Source of the DNA: VBDM01 sp963699535
GTDB lineage: Bacteria; Pseudomonadota; Gammaproteobacteria; Burkholderiales; SG8-39
DNA: 64,000 bases
Assembly: GCA_963699535.1 (NCBI GenBank)
Contig: CAVOUJ010000013.1
Coordinates: 115,388 to 179,387 of the forward strand
Direction: 5' to 3'
In this document: piece by piece, positions 62,431 to 64,000 of the stretch
Layout: every line of letters begins with the position of its first letter
How positions within the stretch are numbered: position 1 is the stretch's first letter
Notes under the pieces: generated by a model
The model's input: the letters and a program-made list of their open reading frames with translations, nothing else
Database searches by the model: none
What the model was told of the DNA's origin: nothing
Translations under genes and position numbers: made by a program

Positions 62431-63329
62431 AGTTTTCGATCTTCCAGGAGAGCCGCAGAGGGGGGCGCAAGGCGAACCAGGACCGCATCGGGTACGCGTA
62501 TACCCGCGACTCGCTGCTCGCGGTGGTGGCGGACGGCATGGGAGGGCATCTTCATGGGGAGGTGGCCGCGCAGATCACCGTTCAGTACCTCACCGAAGCG
62601 TTCCAGCGCGATGCGAAGGGCAAGCTCGCGGACCCGCGCGACTTTCTGAGAAAGGGAATCCTGGAGGCGCATTACACACTCGGGGATTACGCCCGGGCAC
62701 GCGGTCTTGGCGAGTCCCCGCGGACGACCTGCGTGGCCTGTGTCGTCCAGGATTCGGTTGCGTACTGCGCGCACGTGGGCGATTCGCGCCTCTATCACCT
62801 GCGCCGGGGCCAGGTTCAGGTCCAGACGCGCGACCATTCACGCGTGCAGGTTCTTATCGACCGGGGCCGCATACGCGAAGAGGCCGTCGCCGCGCATCCG
62901 GACCGGAACAAGATCTTCAACTGCATCGGAGCGGCGACTCCGCCGGAGGTCGATTTGTCCGCGGGCATGGCGCTTCAGGAGGGTGACATCCTGCTCCTGT
63001 GCTCCGATGGATTGTGGGGTCCCCTGACGCGCAAGCTGATCACCGGCGCGCTTCTGAGAGGCGACGTCATGAAGGCGGCGCCCGAACTGCTCGACCTTGC
63101 GGAGGCGCGCGCCGGCAAGGATGCGGACAACCTTTCGGTGGTGGCCATTGCCTGGGAGGAAAAGTCTGCCGACGCGACCACGGTTCCGGGGCCGGACTTG
63201 GACGGCGTGACCACTCAGCGCGAGGATTTCAGCAAGGCCGAGGGTAGCGATCTCACCGACGAGGAGATCGAAATCGCCATCGCCGAAATCCGCGCCGCGA
63301 TCCACAAGCACCTGGAGCCGAAGCCGTGA
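62427..63329 (+). CDS. PP2C-family serine/threonine protein phosphatase
   Basis: 300 residues, partner of the kinase. Metal-binding motifs: NQDRIGYAY (Asp19), VVADGMGGHLHGE (Asp36), AHVGDSRLYHLRRG, LCSDGLWGPL and GKDADNLSVVAIAW. The catalytic core ends at about residue 240; the last 50 residues are acidic and Thr/Glu-rich with a final helix (LTDEEIEIAIAEIRAAIHKHL), an extension that might bind the kinase. The ATG overlaps the kinase stop, and its own stop overlaps the rph GTG, so the three genes are translationally coupled. Confidence 0.95.
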   Translation: MKFSIFQESRRGGRKANQDRIGYAYTRDSLLAVVADGMGGHLHGEVAAQITVQYLTEAFQRDAKGKLADPRDFLRKGILEAHYTLGDYARARGLGESPRTTCVACVVQDSVAYCAHVGDSRLYHLRRGQVQVQTRDHSRVQVLIDRGRIREEAVAAHPDRNKIFNCIGAATPPEVDLSAGMALQEGDILLLCSDGLWGPLTRKLITGALLRGDVMKAAPELLDLAEARAGKDADNLSVVAIAWEEKSADATTVPGPDLDGVTTQREDFSKAEGSDLTDEEIEIAIAEIRAAIHKHLEPKP

Positions 63330-64000
63330 GACCGGGCGGTCGACGTTTCGATCAGTTGCGCGAGGTGTTCATCCAGAGGAAATTCACCCGGCACGCGGAA
63401 GGCTCGGTGCTGATCGCTTTCGGTGATACGCGGGTGATCTGCACCGCGAGCGTCGAGGAGGGCGTGCCCGGGTTTCTCAAGAACCGCGGCCGGGGCTGGA
63501 TTACCGCCGAATACGGCATGCTGCCGCGCTCCACGCACACGCGCACCGATCGGGAGGCGGCGCGCGGCAGGCAGACCGGGCGCACCCAGGAGATCCAGCG
63601 GCTCATCGGACGCAGCCTGCGCGCCGTGTGCGACCTCGCGAAGCTCGGCGAGCGCACCGTGAAAATGGACTGCGACGTGCTTCAGGCGGATGGAGGCACG
63701 AGAACCGCGAGCATCACCGGGGCGCTTGTCGCCTTGCACGACGCCGTGGGCACGCTCTTGCAGAGCGGTGGTCTCGCGGCCTCGCCGATCCGGGATCTTG
63801 TCGCAGCCGTGTCGGTGGGGTTGTACCAGGGGACGCCCGTCCTCGATCTGGATTATGCCGAGGACGCCGCGTGCGACACCGACATGAATGTCGTGATGAC
63901 GGGGTCGGGGAATTTCGTGGAGATCCAGGGCACGGCCGAAGCCAAGCCGTTCACGGCGGATCAGATGGATGAACTGGTGGCGCTGGCGAAGCAGGGAATC
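63326..64000 (+). CDS. rph: Ribonuclease PH (3' end outside window)
   Basis: RNase PH is a phosphorolytic exoribonuclease that trims tRNA 3' ends. The GTG start overlaps the PP2C stop and gives RPGGRRFDQLREVFIQRKFTRHAEGSVLIAFGDTRVICTASVEEGVPGFL, the normal N-terminus. The catalytic and phosphate-binding regions GRGWITAEYGMLPRSTHTRTDREAARGRQTGRTQEIQRLIGRSLRAV and DCDVLQADGGTRTASITGA are intact, as is DLDYAEDACDTDMNVVMTG. The frame is open to the last base with 225 of about 238 residues visible. Confidence 0.97.
   Translation, partial: MRPGGRRFDQLREVFIQRKFTRHAEGSVLIAFGDTRVICTASVEEGVPGFLKNRGRGWITAEYGMLPRSTHTRTDREAARGRQTGRTQEIQRLIGRSLRAVCDLAKLGERTVKMDCDVLQADGGTRTASITGALVALHDAVGTLLQSGGLAASPIRDLVAAVSVGLYQGTPVLDLDYAEDAACDTDMNVVMTGSGNFVEIQGTAEAKPFTADQMDELVALAKQGI

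Overview
The window is high-G+C chromosomal DNA, most likely from a betaproteobacterium of the Burkholderiales or a close relative. The evidence is conserved gene order: TPR-lolB-ispE-tRNA(Gln)-prs-rplY-pth-ychF at the left, ruvB-ybgC-tolQRAB-pal-cpoB in the middle, and spoT-rpoZ-gmk-yicC-Ser/Thr kinase-PP2C-rph at the right. A Bug-type tripartite tricarboxylate binding protein supports the same placement. No phage, CRISPR array, rRNA or transposase gene is visible.

Layout. 1-6.3 kb: housekeeping genes for lipoprotein insertion, isoprenoids, PRPP and translation. 6.3-13.1 kb: five minus-strand metabolic/accessory genes (succinate-semialdehyde dehydrogenase, membrane spermidine-synthase-like protein, atypical SDR, EamA transporter, HerA-like ATPase). 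13.2-21.4 kb: yebC and the ruv genes, interrupted twice. A TPR/PRMT7-like methyltransferase gene sits between yebC and ruvC and is flanked by two similar 57-bp copies of the yebC-ruvC junction. katG and a small exported-protein gene separate ruvCA from ruvB. 21.4-26.6 kb: the Tol-Pal envelope operon. 26.7-30.1 kb: tRNA(Lys), a DUF2846/beta-barrel protein, a solute-binding protein and an enol-lactonase-like hydrolase.

30.2-52.6 kb is a surface polysaccharide locus. GDP-fucose genes (gmd, fcl), an SLBB/Wza-type exporter and Wzz come first, then a visibly lower-G+C cassette: aminotransferase, acetyltransferase, Wzx, Wzy, glycosyltransferases, methyltransferases, a WbpG/HisH/HisF amidino-sugar set, a two-domain oxidoreductase, WecB and a WbpL/WecA-type initiating transferase. 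A fragment of a nucleotide-sugar dehydrogenase gene marks the left edge of the cassette. 53.0-57.3 kb carries a second exopolysaccharide/envelope group: a YjbE-like small protein, a YjbH-PAP2 fusion, a MORN-repeat protein and a VanZ-like protein. 57.5-64 kb returns to housekeeping and stringent-response genes and ends inside rph.

Two features cut across the window. First, a family of short palindromic repeats (arms cccctcct...aggagggg, then a GC-rich stem) occurs at four or five places and has entered the start of cpoB and the end of the VanZ-like gene. Second, about 18 single-base frameshifts, mostly +1, occur between 22.7 and 59.6 kb. They hit essential genes such as tolB as well as spoT, while the first 22.6 kb, the 36.4-50.3 kb cassette and the last 4 kb have none. 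Sequence error is the likeliest cause, so those genes are listed as CDS over their full extent with the frame breaks described.
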